Shown in pieces: positions 11,001 to 18,174 of a stretch of 18,174 nt of DNA. Both the position numbers and the translations under genes were made by a program. The stretch comes from Phoronis ovalis (taxonomy: Eukaryota > Phoronida > Phoronidae). The first letter of the stretch is position 1. Every line of letters starts with the position of its first letter. The stretch covers positions 1 through 18,174 of the forward strand of contig JAOXYB010018661.1 in assembly GCA_028565635.1 (NCBI GenBank), in the 5' to 3' direction. The notes under the pieces were generated by a model. It had not been told where the DNA came from and did not search any database. It saw only the letters and a list, made by a program, of their open reading frames with translations.

Positions 11001-14000
11001 GTGGAACAAGCAGCAACAATTTTAGATTCTTAAATATCAGTGACGAGCTACGACCAAAATGTGTGCATTTGACACATACATTAAAGTGCGCAGAAAAAAA
11101 AAATTCTGTTCTTTGTTTCAGAATTGTCTATAAAAATACGGACTACCAGTATGTTTTTTTACTTCTGGTTGTAACTGTCCTGATAGATGCATACACTTTA
11201 CTCGTTACTTGTATTTAATTAAGCTCTCTATTAACACTGCTTCCAATTTCTTCTTCAAATTTTGCACATCTATTACCCAAACTTCCTAGAAAAGAGTTCA
11301 TTGTTGACAACTAAATTTGACCCTGTCACTAGATGGTACGGGCTTGCATTTTTACTGTAAAACACTACATACTCGCAACCACATGTTGCAAACTTCTTAC
11401 ACTGCAACTAATAGGTTAAAAGCATACATATTTACCTCAAGTTTTTCTAAGAACTGATCTCTGTCAGTCTTCTGTTTGTTATCAAGGGTTTCTTTACTCA
11501 GCACACGAATCACAATTTCTCCCATCACACTCAGAACACAATTACGCATGGTGTAGGACTATTGGAAATGAAAATCACAAGAATTAAAATCAGACAAAGT
11601 AAACAAAACAAGTATACTTAAAATCCATTCACTGTACATACTAGTAGCATAATGAGTCCCCTATAAAGAAAACACTCCTGAATTCCTGAATACTGTAATT
11701 GTTAAATGCTTCTTAAGAGTATATGACATGTTACCACACAGGTTCTGGAAACTGATGCCAAATAATTTTCCTTGACTTTCATTAAGGGACAGCTACAACA
11801 GTAAACTGGTCCGACTCCTGTAATATGTAAAAGCAATGATCCACAAAACTGAAGTGTACTTTAATGTATGTTTTCAACTATAAACTACTGAGGCAATTAA
11901 TCAGTTGTACCTCTCCATCTAGTAATGGGACTAATACACTAATACTTGGCAGCATATTAGCTGGAATCTTTTCAGACAGCTCAACAAGGAATGCTGCAAA
12001 GGCTCGAGTACCAGAACTGTCTCGGGACAAATCTCTGGAGTCCATACGACCAATCTCTCTGTAATTGTTAAAATATCAACATAATGGATATGGAACTGAA
12101 CAGTATTGTCATGTGGAGTACAAAGCAAACACAAAAAAAAATGTAAAGAGATGTACCAGAGACAACAATTTAACATAAAACAGCAATATAAGAGATATAA
12201 AGAATCCTAACTCGATGATACAATTTTAAATTTAATTTTCTCAAAATTTTTAAGCCCACAAGTAATGCATTCAAATTTTGACATGGTTATAGTAAAGTAT
12301 TAACTGATTATTGAAAGGTAATATCGAATGAATTTTATTTAGTTTCCGCATAAAGTCTAATCAGGCATGCAGAGGAACTCATACAGTAATATGCCCTATT
12401 GCTGTAAAGAAATATTTACCTCATAATTTCACTAACAATACTTTTCACACCATACTCATTCACAAACATTTCAACTGCGTGGGTTAGTGGACTCGCCAGG
12501 TGTTCAAAATGTTGCAGAAGTTGGATGATTTTCAAACTGGCACCTATTAATTAAGAGATAACTGAAACTAAATGTAAGCAGATGCCTGAAACATGGTTAC
12601 AGAAAGTGCAAATAATTTTAAAGCTCAAAAAAAGATATTTTTCAGATATGATGAAAGCTATACAGGAAGAAAAATAATGAGCTTTTAAACTTTTTCCATC
12701 TTGAATAGGAAGAATTGTTACCTAAAGCATGATTGTACTTCTTCACTATAGTTCCCAACAAATGGAAGATGGCATCTCTTGTCATCTTATTTCTGGTTAC
12801 ATTAACATTTTCAAGTAGTTTGTAACAGCAACAAGTCACCATACTAATAAAAGATGAAAAGTTAAGCATATAAAAAAAGCATGCTATGTATCTGCAGTCT
12901 TTATTATCCAATTTTACAGATATGCCTTAAAAAGTCGTAACAGATTCTTGGGGAAACTTTAAGCAAAAGTTCAGTCTGACTTACTAATTAGCTATCTCTG
13001 TCGAAGATGTGATAGTATTTCGTTATACCTCATATGGACAAAAACAAACATTTTATGAAAAGTGGTTCAAATAGATACTCATGCTTAATTAAATTATTTA
13101 CAAGTTTACAACCTTTTAATTTAATAAAAATTGTAAATGCAACATGTGTACTTGTAGTTACTTATAAATATATACTGTGTCAGGAAGTATGAAAAATATA
13201 ATAGCATCTAGACTTTTTTTTGGGTGAATCATAAATGACATACTTGACATATTCCTCCTCTACCACAGGGGGTTCCCACAGACGGTGGATGCTCAGTTTC
13301 ACCAGCTGGGATAAAGCTTGGACAGCGCGTTCTCTTTCATATTCCCAGTCTAATCCCATGCTTGTGTCCTTCTTCTTTTGGGACTTTCCCTTTCCCTAAA
13401 TACAATAAGCAACAATAAAAGATAGCCCATACTTTTTATTCAGAAAGTGTCTTCATTTAACTGGTGTGTATTTATTCAGGTCAGAATACGTCAGTTTAAT
13501 TTGAAGCAATTTTAACAATTTTTTTTAATGAAGGTAAGTACATGTAGTCATAGTTAGCCTATCAAATGTGAATTACAGTTAATATAAGTAACTTTTCATA
13601 ACATATTCCTGATTTTTTTTTAGAACTGCAAACAGCAAAAATAGTTAAACAATGAACTAACATACCTTTCCAGCACCAACAGTGGATGGTTTTGTAGCTT
13701 CTCCTTCATAATGTTCTATGAACTGACACAACAAGTAACTATTCATTTTCAGGGTGTTCAAATGATCTGACCGTATACTTTGTCCAATACTTGTATCTTC
13801 CAGGACACCCGGCAGAATATTGGCATGGGTAAGTACAGCTAGAACATACAAATGTAATATCAATGTACCTGCTAAGTGTGGCTAAGTTTCTTGTTAAGTC
13901 TCCTATTTTACATGTTTTTTCAGTATGAAATCTAACACAATCTTTGTATTTTTCACACAGCATCTATTTTGATTAGTAAATTTTACATGACTATTTTGAG

Positions 14001-15048
14001 CAGTGAAGACTTGTGTTTCATGAAAATATTAATTTTTCAATACTGACTGCTGTAATTGTTGCAATACATCATATTCACAAAATGTATGTTATTATAGGTC
14101 TCATACCTTTGATTATTAAGTCCCATGCTTCTTCTTTCACACTTGCTTCAATATTGTGAACATGACTACAACAATGTTGAAATGATGTTTTAACTGTTTG
14201 CCTTTAATACAAGTGGGAAGATAATGGCTACACAATATATTAACATCAACTCAACATTAAAAATTAACACCAATGATTCTGTACGATGTAAACACAGCAG
14301 CAAAAAATATTTTTTAAATTAATTTTGTTACTTGATGAGACTTCTTTGTCTATTATACTAACCACAAAACACTGAATAGATTGTCAAAGCATGTCAAAGT
14401 TGCAGTTGCTCCTTTTGTGCGATATGCACTTTTGCAATCTAAAAAAAAATTTTTTAAAATAACAACTCGATTTTATTAAAATTAAACTTTAATGGCCCAG
14501 TAAATTATACTATAAACAAGCAAGTTTTTAATTCAGATCCACATACAAATAATAAGTATATATTTTATGAAAAATATACAAATTAATCTCTTAAAATATA
14601 ATAATGCCAGAATGAAGATCGATATCAATTCAACAAGATGATTTAAAATTTAATCCAAAACTAAGCCTTAGTTTTTCAGTACCAGGGACAAGACCAAGAG
14701 CTTTTTCTATAAAAAATTAAGATTTAGTTTTGGGCAAAATTTAGATTTTATAATTTCAATTTTTTTTACACAAGATATTTAGTTTATGGGGGCAGTTAAA
14801 ATTAATTTAGGCTGCATAATTTAAAATTATTCATAAGATAAGTAGAGACTTAACATTATTAACAAAATAAATATTTTAACACTTGATAATTTTCTAAGAT
14901 GTGGTACAGACTGCCTATTCCATTTAATACCTTTGAGTTTAGCTGACAATAGTCGAATGGGTAACACCTCTTCCACAACATACTGACTAACACCTGTCTG
15001 GTTTAGTAGGTCATCCTTACTTAATGGCAGAACAAACTCAACACTCAT
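4343..15048 (-). CDS. NCAPD2: Condensin complex subunit 1 (condensin I subunit D2), 24 coding exons, 3' end missing
   Basis: This is the HEAT-repeat regulatory subunit of condensin I. It joins the SMC2/SMC4 core, the kleisin NCAPH and NCAPG, and acts on mitotic chromosomes. Twenty-four exons splice into one frame of 3215 nt (1071 codons plus 2 nt) with matching phases at every junction, all GT-AG. Collinear similarity to vertebrate NCAPD2 runs from the N-terminus (LPLSKDDLL..GVSQYVVEEVL) through KIIQLLQHFEHLA, FGVSNAMHGVRRM and LLSLAGHIALRQLVHL to IEEELGLTGAAAEDAE and VAVCNNQVKYPDPELR. The start at 15048 is the first ATG after the exon 2 acceptor, and the residues after it match the family start. 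The last exon ends with donor GTAAGTATT (4342 downwards), so the gene continues. Human NCAPD2 is about 1400 residues, so roughly 300, including most of the Cnd1 domain, lie outside the window. There is no sign of pseudogenisation. Confidence 0.97.
5644..5692. repeat. 21-bp perfect direct repeat in an NCAPD2 intron
   Basis: The same 21-bp sequence, AAGTATTATTAC followed by TTATTTTTA, occurs at 5644-5664 and 5672-5692 with a period of 28 bp. It is a local AT-rich tandem duplication in the intron between exons 21 and 22, with no apparent effect on the splice sites. Confidence 0.8.
6288..6633. repeat. Outer inverted-repeat arms flanking a foldback element
   Basis: Arm 6288-6313 (CTGCTTTTAGTTGTATGGGAG followed by AGGGA, as two pieces) and arm 6609-6633 are reverse complements with a few mismatches. 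They enclose the 161-bp foldback element at 6389-6549. The segments between inner and outer arms (6314-6388 and 6550-6608) pair only loosely and differ in length. This is either one decayed palindrome of about 346 bp or a foldback element inserted into an older hairpin. Confidence 0.6.
6389..6549. mobile_element. 161-bp foldback MITE-like element with 11-bp terminal inverted repeats
   Basis: The ends are perfect 11-bp inverted repeats, CAGTGTTCTCC at 6389-6399 and its complement at 6539-6549. The complementarity continues imperfectly inwards, pairing TTGTTCAGGGCACCAATGA on one side with TGTTCCAGGGCCAATGA on the other. Identical ATATG lies directly outside both ends (6384-6388 and 6550-6554), a candidate 5-bp target duplication. 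There is no coding capacity, so it would be a non-autonomous DNA-transposon derivative (MITE). The CAGTG start resembles hAT-type ends, but hAT duplications are 8 bp, so the superfamily is left open. It lies in an NCAPD2 intron between exons 19 and 20. Confidence 0.7.
6785..6812. repeat. Short hairpin (TAGCCCATT / AATGGGTGGCTA)
   Basis: Two arms of about 9-12 bp with one unpaired base surround a short loop, just left of a (TAC) microsatellite in the same intron as the foldback element. The CCCAT/ATGGG core recalls the hairpin at 145-178, but flanks differ, so common origin is not shown. Confidence 0.45.
6837..6857. repeat. (TAC)7 trinucleotide microsatellite
   Basis: Seven perfect TAC units in an NCAPD2 intron. 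It lies outside the coding sequence and more than 100 bp from exon 19. Confidence 0.95.
8187..8280. repeat. 94-bp foldback with 18-20 bp arms
   Basis: The left arm at 8187-8206 (ACTTTTAAAACTATGACACA) pairs with the right arm at 8263-8280 apart from a two-base gap, enclosing a 56-bp AT-rich loop. It lies in the intron between exons 16 and 17. It could be a small MITE relic or an RNA stem-loop within the pre-mRNA. No clear target duplication was seen. Confidence 0.65.
8372..11558 (-). CDS. NCAPD2: NCAPD2 exons 10-16 (residues 337-633)
   Basis: Exon limits: 11558-11436, 10920-10846, 10461-10327, 9932-9836, 9460-9325, 9024-8831, 8502-8372. Exons 10-12 are HEAT-type helices (SYTMRNCVLSVMGEIVIRVL; DVHAFVRSKVLQIWY; VLDLVIGRLQDKSSQVRKYA). 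Exons 13-16 cover the acidic, poorly conserved linker of the family, with EEEWISMEKNVKHVI matching the human EEEWEAMLPEL position and KQYKEAAQLF matching its KASYKKAIIL position. It ends with VTKQQVLVQYLK. Exon 13 has an open continuation past its donor at 9835 for about 42 codons, so intron retention would give a truncated protein, but the downstream exons keep frame only if it is spliced. Similarity is weakest in exons 13-14, where the call rests mainly on frame and position. Confidence 0.92.
10151..10172 (+). repeat. tRNA box A-like fragment, possible SINE relic
   Basis: TGGCCTAGTGG at 10151-10161 matches the RNA polymerase III box A consensus TRGCNNAGTGG, and GTTTAGAGCAC follows as in the D-arm of a tRNA. 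No matching box B or cloverleaf follows, so it is not an intact tRNA gene. It may be a 5'-end fragment of a tRNA-derived SINE in an NCAPD2 intron, or chance. Confidence 0.35.
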
Positions 15049-15056
15049 CCTGTTAT
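11911..15056 (-). CDS. NCAPD2: NCAPD2 exons 2-9 (residues 1-336)
   Basis: Exon limits on the minus strand: 15056-14931 (5' UTR then ATG 15048), 14438-14363, 14201-14107, 13838-13666, 13395-13244, 12843-12722, 12543-12420, 12058-11911. This block is the N-terminal condensin domain (Cnd1_N-like) and the first HEAT repeats. Recognisable family landmarks are DHLNTLKMNSYLL (exon 5), LDWEYERERAVQALSQL and IHRLWEPPVVEEEYV (exon 6), CCCYKLLENV and TRDAIFHLLG (exon 7), GVKSIVSEIMREIG across the exon 8/9 junction, and GTRAFAAFLVELSEKIP (exon 9). A lysine-rich stretch, GKGKSQKKKD, opens exon 6, where human NCAPD2 has GGKGKKARTK. Two donors are GTTAGT (after 14363) and GTAACA (after 12722), weaker than the rest. 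Confidence 0.95.
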
Positions 15057-15990
15057 CTGAAAAAGTGAAAAGTGTGGACATTCACAAAAAAGAGAAAACT
15101 ATATATTGGTATGTAGTCCAAATATGCTAAAAGTAAAAGAACTGTTTTAATAAGGTCAGTAAGTCAGCACTTAGATGTAATCTATAAAACAGTATACATA
15201 TTCTAATCCCATGTGCCATCAAGCCAAGCAGAAAAAATAACATTACTGATTTGATACTCTGGGTAACGACTCCATTTAGTCTCAGACACTGTGGAAACTG
15301 TCAATTGCAAGAAAGATATCTGTCCTCATAATAGGCCAATATCTAAGTCAGTGACATATTGGTCCCAACATAGTCATCGTCTACAATGGTCGTGGTATAA
15401 TTCAGGCTTTGCTACATTATTGGCTTGAAGTATTTCAACCAATCAAATTTTACATCCCTCTAGTATGGTGCCAGATTAGAGAGAGCAATACAAACACACT
15501 CAAAACTTTTTCCAAACATTTTGTACAGACTTGAGACCATAGCCCTCTGTGTGCTAAAAAGTGTTGACGTTTTTCAACACTCACATCGGTTACTAGAATT
15601 AAGTAAACATTAAAAAAAAATCTGGTTGAAAACCCTTAACAGCTTTTAACACACTGTCACTGGGGGCCACGTCCCTACAATTCCTTCACAGACAAGCCAT
15701 CAGGACTAATTTTACTTGAGTCACAAAATGTGTTGAATTTAAAGTCAATAAATATGCGATGCGACCGTAATACCATTTATAACTTATAAGACTACATATC
15801 ATATGATCAGTATGAATATGATTGTTTACTGTCTTTAGAAGTTTAGTTTCACTCACTTTAACATTGTCATTGATAATAAATAACAAACTACAACCATTGG
15901 AGTATTGATGTATGAAATTTTTCATCAGAGCTATAAACTGTGCTAAACAAATTTGGTCTATTACTGAAAAATGAAAGTTTGATGTTTTAC
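15057..15990 (-). other. NCAPD2 intron 1 (5' UTR intron)
   Basis: A 934-bp intron inferred between donor CAG|GTAAAA (exon end 15991) and acceptor CTTTTTCAG just before exon 2 at 15056. It contains a short perfect 8-bp stem with a 6-bp loop (15560-15581) and an extra CCAAT motif at 15437-15445. No coding exon was recognised in it. Confidence 0.6.
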
Positions 15991-16060
15991 CTGATTTTTA
16001 GGCGATATTCCGTAATTTCAAATATATTGTATCTTTACAAAAATGGCCGCCTTTTTTCGA
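15991..16060 (-). other. NCAPD2: Probable non-coding first exon of NCAPD2
   Basis: On the minus strand a good donor, ATCAG|GTAAAA, occurs with its last exon base at 15991. Exon 2 begins only 8 nt before the start codon after a strong acceptor, so an upstream 5' UTR exon is required, and this is the best candidate. Its 5' limit is not defined by sequence; the value given is approximate, placing transcription start near the CCAAT and CHR-like sites. Confidence 0.45.
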
Positions 16061-16356
16061 ATACGAGGCAACCAATCAAAATGTAAGACATTGCATAATG
16101 CACCAAAATACGTTTTTATTATTTGTAACTAAATAAATAATTTAGAATAGTACATACCTACACCACGGTGTATAGACTAAATAAGTATGCGTACATAGAT
16201 AAAAATACATGTGTGCTATGTAACATTTTTAAAAAATTAAAATATGAAGTAAAGTGCATTTCTCGTAAAATAATAATTTTGATTTTACACTCGATGACCT
16301 TTCACCTTAGTCGCCATTTTTCTTTCAAACGACTATGTGCTCCAGTGTAACGAAAA
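15992..16356. promoter_or_regulatory. Divergent promoter region between NCAPD2 and the POM121-like gene
   Basis: The two genes are head to head with only about 365 bp between the NCAPD2 donor and the POM121 start codon. Candidate sites are a CCAAT box AACCAATCA at 16070-16078 (NF-Y type), CHR-like TTCGAA at 16056-16061 and TTTGAA on the minus strand at 16017-16022, AAAATGGCCGCC at 16040-16051, and a YY1-like AAAATGGCGA on the minus strand at 16311-16320. CCAAT plus CHR is the known layout of NF-Y/DREAM-controlled G2/M genes in vertebrates. That this applies here is inference. Confidence 0.5.
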
Positions 16357-17970
16357 ATGAGCACAGAAATTCACCACAAGCTACTGTTAGGAGGTGGATT
16401 TTTGTGCGCCGGAACACTCGCTCTAATATTTGGATTATTTCTAACTATTTTGATTGTAACTATCTTTGCTGTAGGTGCCTTTTCTTTTGACTTTTATCTT
16501 AAAAATCAGAACCAACAAATCAGATTACCGGCACATGCGGCTCGAAAAATGAAACGTTTGACAGAAAAAGAAAAGTTGCTGAGATCCAGCTCAGCACTGG
16601 ATAATTCAATAAATAACGCAGTTACCGACGAGAATAGATCGTTTTTTGTGCAATCAGCTGGAGGGCCATTATTGTCGCCAGAACCTGGGGCCTTGCCAAG
16701 AGTACGACGAATGAACGTCAATATGAACAGGTGAATAAGATCTGACAGCGTGAACTTCAGTAGAACATTTGTAGTTTTTGACTGATAAATAAACCCATTA
16801 GAATCACGCTTACTTGACTAACATTTACCAAATTATGCATTAAGATTGTACAAGGACTGTTTATGACCCTTTTTTGTGGCTGCTATGTCTATACAGCATT
16901 AATTGAAGTTTTTGTTAACACTGGAAACCTTCATTTGAATAGAAATAGCCCGAGAAATAGGAGGTGGTGTTTCACAAAGTTTTGGACTGGCGACTCAGAC
17001 CTAATAGATCCTCTTAACTATTTTTTTGCCAAAAAAACCTGTTTGTTCTGCTGGCTGAAATCCTAATTGCTGATTTGTATGTGTTGGTAAAACTGGTTTG
17101 CTTAAACTGCTGGCAGAAATGAAGTAAAAATTATCCTGTATGCTAATTGACCAGATCCACTCAAATGCTTATTGATCAAGGCTGCACTTCTTTATATTGC
17201 TAGAAGTCTAACTAATCCCCTCGCCTCTTTAAAATGAAAAAATCTGTGTAGGCATTATTGGGCTAGTAGTGCTATAATGAAGAAATGTTGCATCCTTATG
17301 TGTAAATTTCATTGTATATACACTTGTAATTTTGCATTTTCTAGTTCAGAACAATTCATAGTTCATTTTGTTTTTATATTATATCCGTGACTGATTTAAC
17401 TGTATATTTTAGATCATTTGATATGCCAATACAATCTTCAAGTTTTAATATATCAGGATATGCAAAGCAACAAAAACAATATCCTACACATCTGCCCAGA
17501 TATAGCAACTTAGGTAAGTTTCACTTGTTTGCAATAATAAATTATATATGGGTTCATGTATTTATTAGCCATATGAAAGGTCTTTTGGAAATTTGCATTT
17601 TTCAATAAATGTCATTACTTACCAACTATTTTAGTGATAAAACATTTACTGTTGGTAGTAATAAAGAAAATCCTATTTCATCAGCCGAGTAATATGCAAT
17701 CGCCGGCCTAGTGATATCTGGTACCATGGTAAAGTTTCATGGTTTGTTCATCATACTGTCAGAACTTTGTTCTTTCACAAAGCAGAATTTTACAAAAGAA
17801 ATATGCCTTACTTGTCAATAGTTCTTTTGTACTTTTTAAGGGCTGTTTCCAACAGTGAAATTAAGTAGAACATCACGCCCAATACTTAATGAAAGGAATT
17901 CCACTATGATCCACAGTCCTGTCACAGTGAAAGTAGCTCCCCCAGATACCTTCACAGTGACTAGCCCTAT
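16357..17970 (+). CDS. POM121: POM121-like nuclear pore membrane protein, first three coding exons, 3' end missing
   Basis: Exons 16357-16730, 17413-17513 and 17841-17970 join in frame (phases 2, 1 and 2) through GTGAAT, GTAAGT and GTAAGT donors, giving 201 codons before the window ends. An in-frame TAA at 16348-16350 makes the ATG at 16357 the first possible start. Residues 9-47 form one long or two short hydrophobic segments (FLCAGTLALIFGLFLTILIV core), followed by a basic, Ser-rich nucleoplasmic-type region (AARKMKRLTEKEKLLRSSS). The diagnostic match is SPVTVKVAPPD at residues 184-194, which closely resembles the SPVTV-IAPPD motif of vertebrate POM121. POM121 anchors nuclear pore complexes in the membrane and helps early pore assembly. 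Its FG-repeat C-terminus would lie outside the window. The identification rests on the membrane-anchor layout plus one motif, so another POM121-family paralogue is possible. Confidence 0.75.
16731..17412 (+). other. POM121-like gene intron 1
   Basis: A 682-bp intron between donor GTGAAT and acceptor TATATTTTAG. AT-rich, with several short stretches open in one frame but no splice-bounded exon or recognisable repeat. An AATAAA at 16786-16791, about 50 bp past the donor, could serve premature polyadenylation of a transcript encoding only the membrane-anchor part (about 125 residues), which is speculative. Confidence 0.65.
17514..17840 (+). other. POM121-like gene intron 2
   Basis: A 327-bp AT-rich intron with a GTAAGT donor and an ACTTTTTAAG acceptor. 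Nothing else was recognised in it. Confidence 0.7.
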
Positions 17971-18174
17971 GTAAGTATTATTTGTAAACCAGAAGTGGTA
18001 AAAACAAAGCATTACTTAATAATTATGCATAATTGAGTTGGATGTATGATTATTAGTTTATTTCTGTAAAGGCCACCGGCCCATATTACAACAAAAAGAA
18101 TCTATATATTAATACGCTTAATTTTCGACTTTGCGACAAGAAGTCCTCCTACACGACCCATCGGACTGCCTGAT
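17971..18174 (+). other. Start of POM121-like intron 3, with a less AT-rich tail from about 18068
   Basis: The intron begins with GTAAGT at 17971. From about 18068 to the right edge the sequence becomes richer in GC and CpG (GGCCACCGGCCC, TTTCGACTTTGCGACAAG, CACGACCCATCGGACTGCC) than the surrounding intron. It has no continuous frame linking to exon 3, and may be the edge of a dispersed repeat truncated by the window. Confidence 0.4.

Larger units (their letters stand above)
4467..14930 (-). other. NCAPD2 introns 2-24
   Basis: Introns between the listed exons range from roughly 65 bp (14202-14362 and shorter) to 736 bp (6239-6974). Those over 300 bp are 4467-4808, 6239-6974, 7464-7822, 8503-8830, 9025-9324, 9933-10326, 10462-10845, 10921-11435, 11559-11910, 12059-12419, 12844-13243 and 14439-14930. 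Apart from the repeats annotated separately (5644-5692, 6288-6633, 6785-6812, 6837-6857, 8187-8280, 10151-10161) I see only AT-rich sequence. No nested exon or RNA gene was recognised in them. Confidence 0.75.

Noticed and set aside
15560-15581. 8-bp perfect stem with 6-bp loop considered as a terminator or structured RNA
   Set aside because: The window is eukaryotic, the stem is short, there is no downstream T-run, and it lies inside an intron.
16168-16350. Plus-strand small open frame in the divergent promoter
   Set aside because: Lys/Ile/Tyr-rich AT-derived translation without family resemblance. It lies in the promoter and 5' UTR interval of the POM121-like gene.

Overview
This window looks like nuclear DNA from an invertebrate animal. 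It is AT-rich and consists of small exons (75 to 254 bp) with GT-AG borders, separated by introns of mostly 100 to 900 bp. There is no operon structure, no Shine-Dalgarno-driven ORF series and no CRISPR array. The gene content (a secreted fibrinogen-related lectin, a divergent invertebrate POM121, a condensin subunit) and the foldback repeat style suggest a lophotrochozoan, most likely a mollusc such as a bivalve. The species-level placement is inference.

Layout. (1) Positions 1-1478: non-coding DNA with a CpG-rich GACGCC block plus hairpin at the left edge and a 33-bp direct repeat. (2) Positions 1479-3289, plus strand: a two-exon gene for a secreted fibrinogen-related protein of 312 residues. 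(3) Positions 3290-4342: AT-rich spacer with no recognisable exon. (4) Positions 4343-15048, minus strand: 24 coding exons of condensin complex subunit 1 (NCAPD2), reconstructed in one continuous frame for 1071 codons. A probable non-coding first exon ends at 15991. The last exon seen ends in a perfect donor, so about 300 C-terminal residues must lie beyond position 1. The fibrinogen gene therefore probably sits antisense inside a large NCAPD2 intron. (5) Positions 15992-16356: a compact head-to-head promoter with CCAAT, CHR-like and YY1-like sites. (6) Positions 16357 to the right edge, plus strand: the first three coding exons of a POM121-like nuclear pore membrane protein, which continues off the window.

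How they fit together. NCAPD2 (mitotic chromosome condensation) and POM121 (pore assembly in the re-forming or growing nuclear envelope) are divergently transcribed from a shared region of about 365 bp. That region carries motifs typical of cell-cycle promoters, so they may be co-regulated. The fibrinogen-related gene is functionally unrelated (extracellular, probably lectin or immune-type) and looks like a nested passenger. NCAPD2 introns hold the most distinctive repeats: a 161-bp foldback element with 11-bp perfect terminal inverted repeats, a second foldback at 8187-8280, and a tRNA box A-like fragment. I found no clearly novel multi-gene system. The unusual points are the gene nesting, the odd fibrinogen architecture, the divergent condensin/nucleoporin promoter and the invertebrate POM121.
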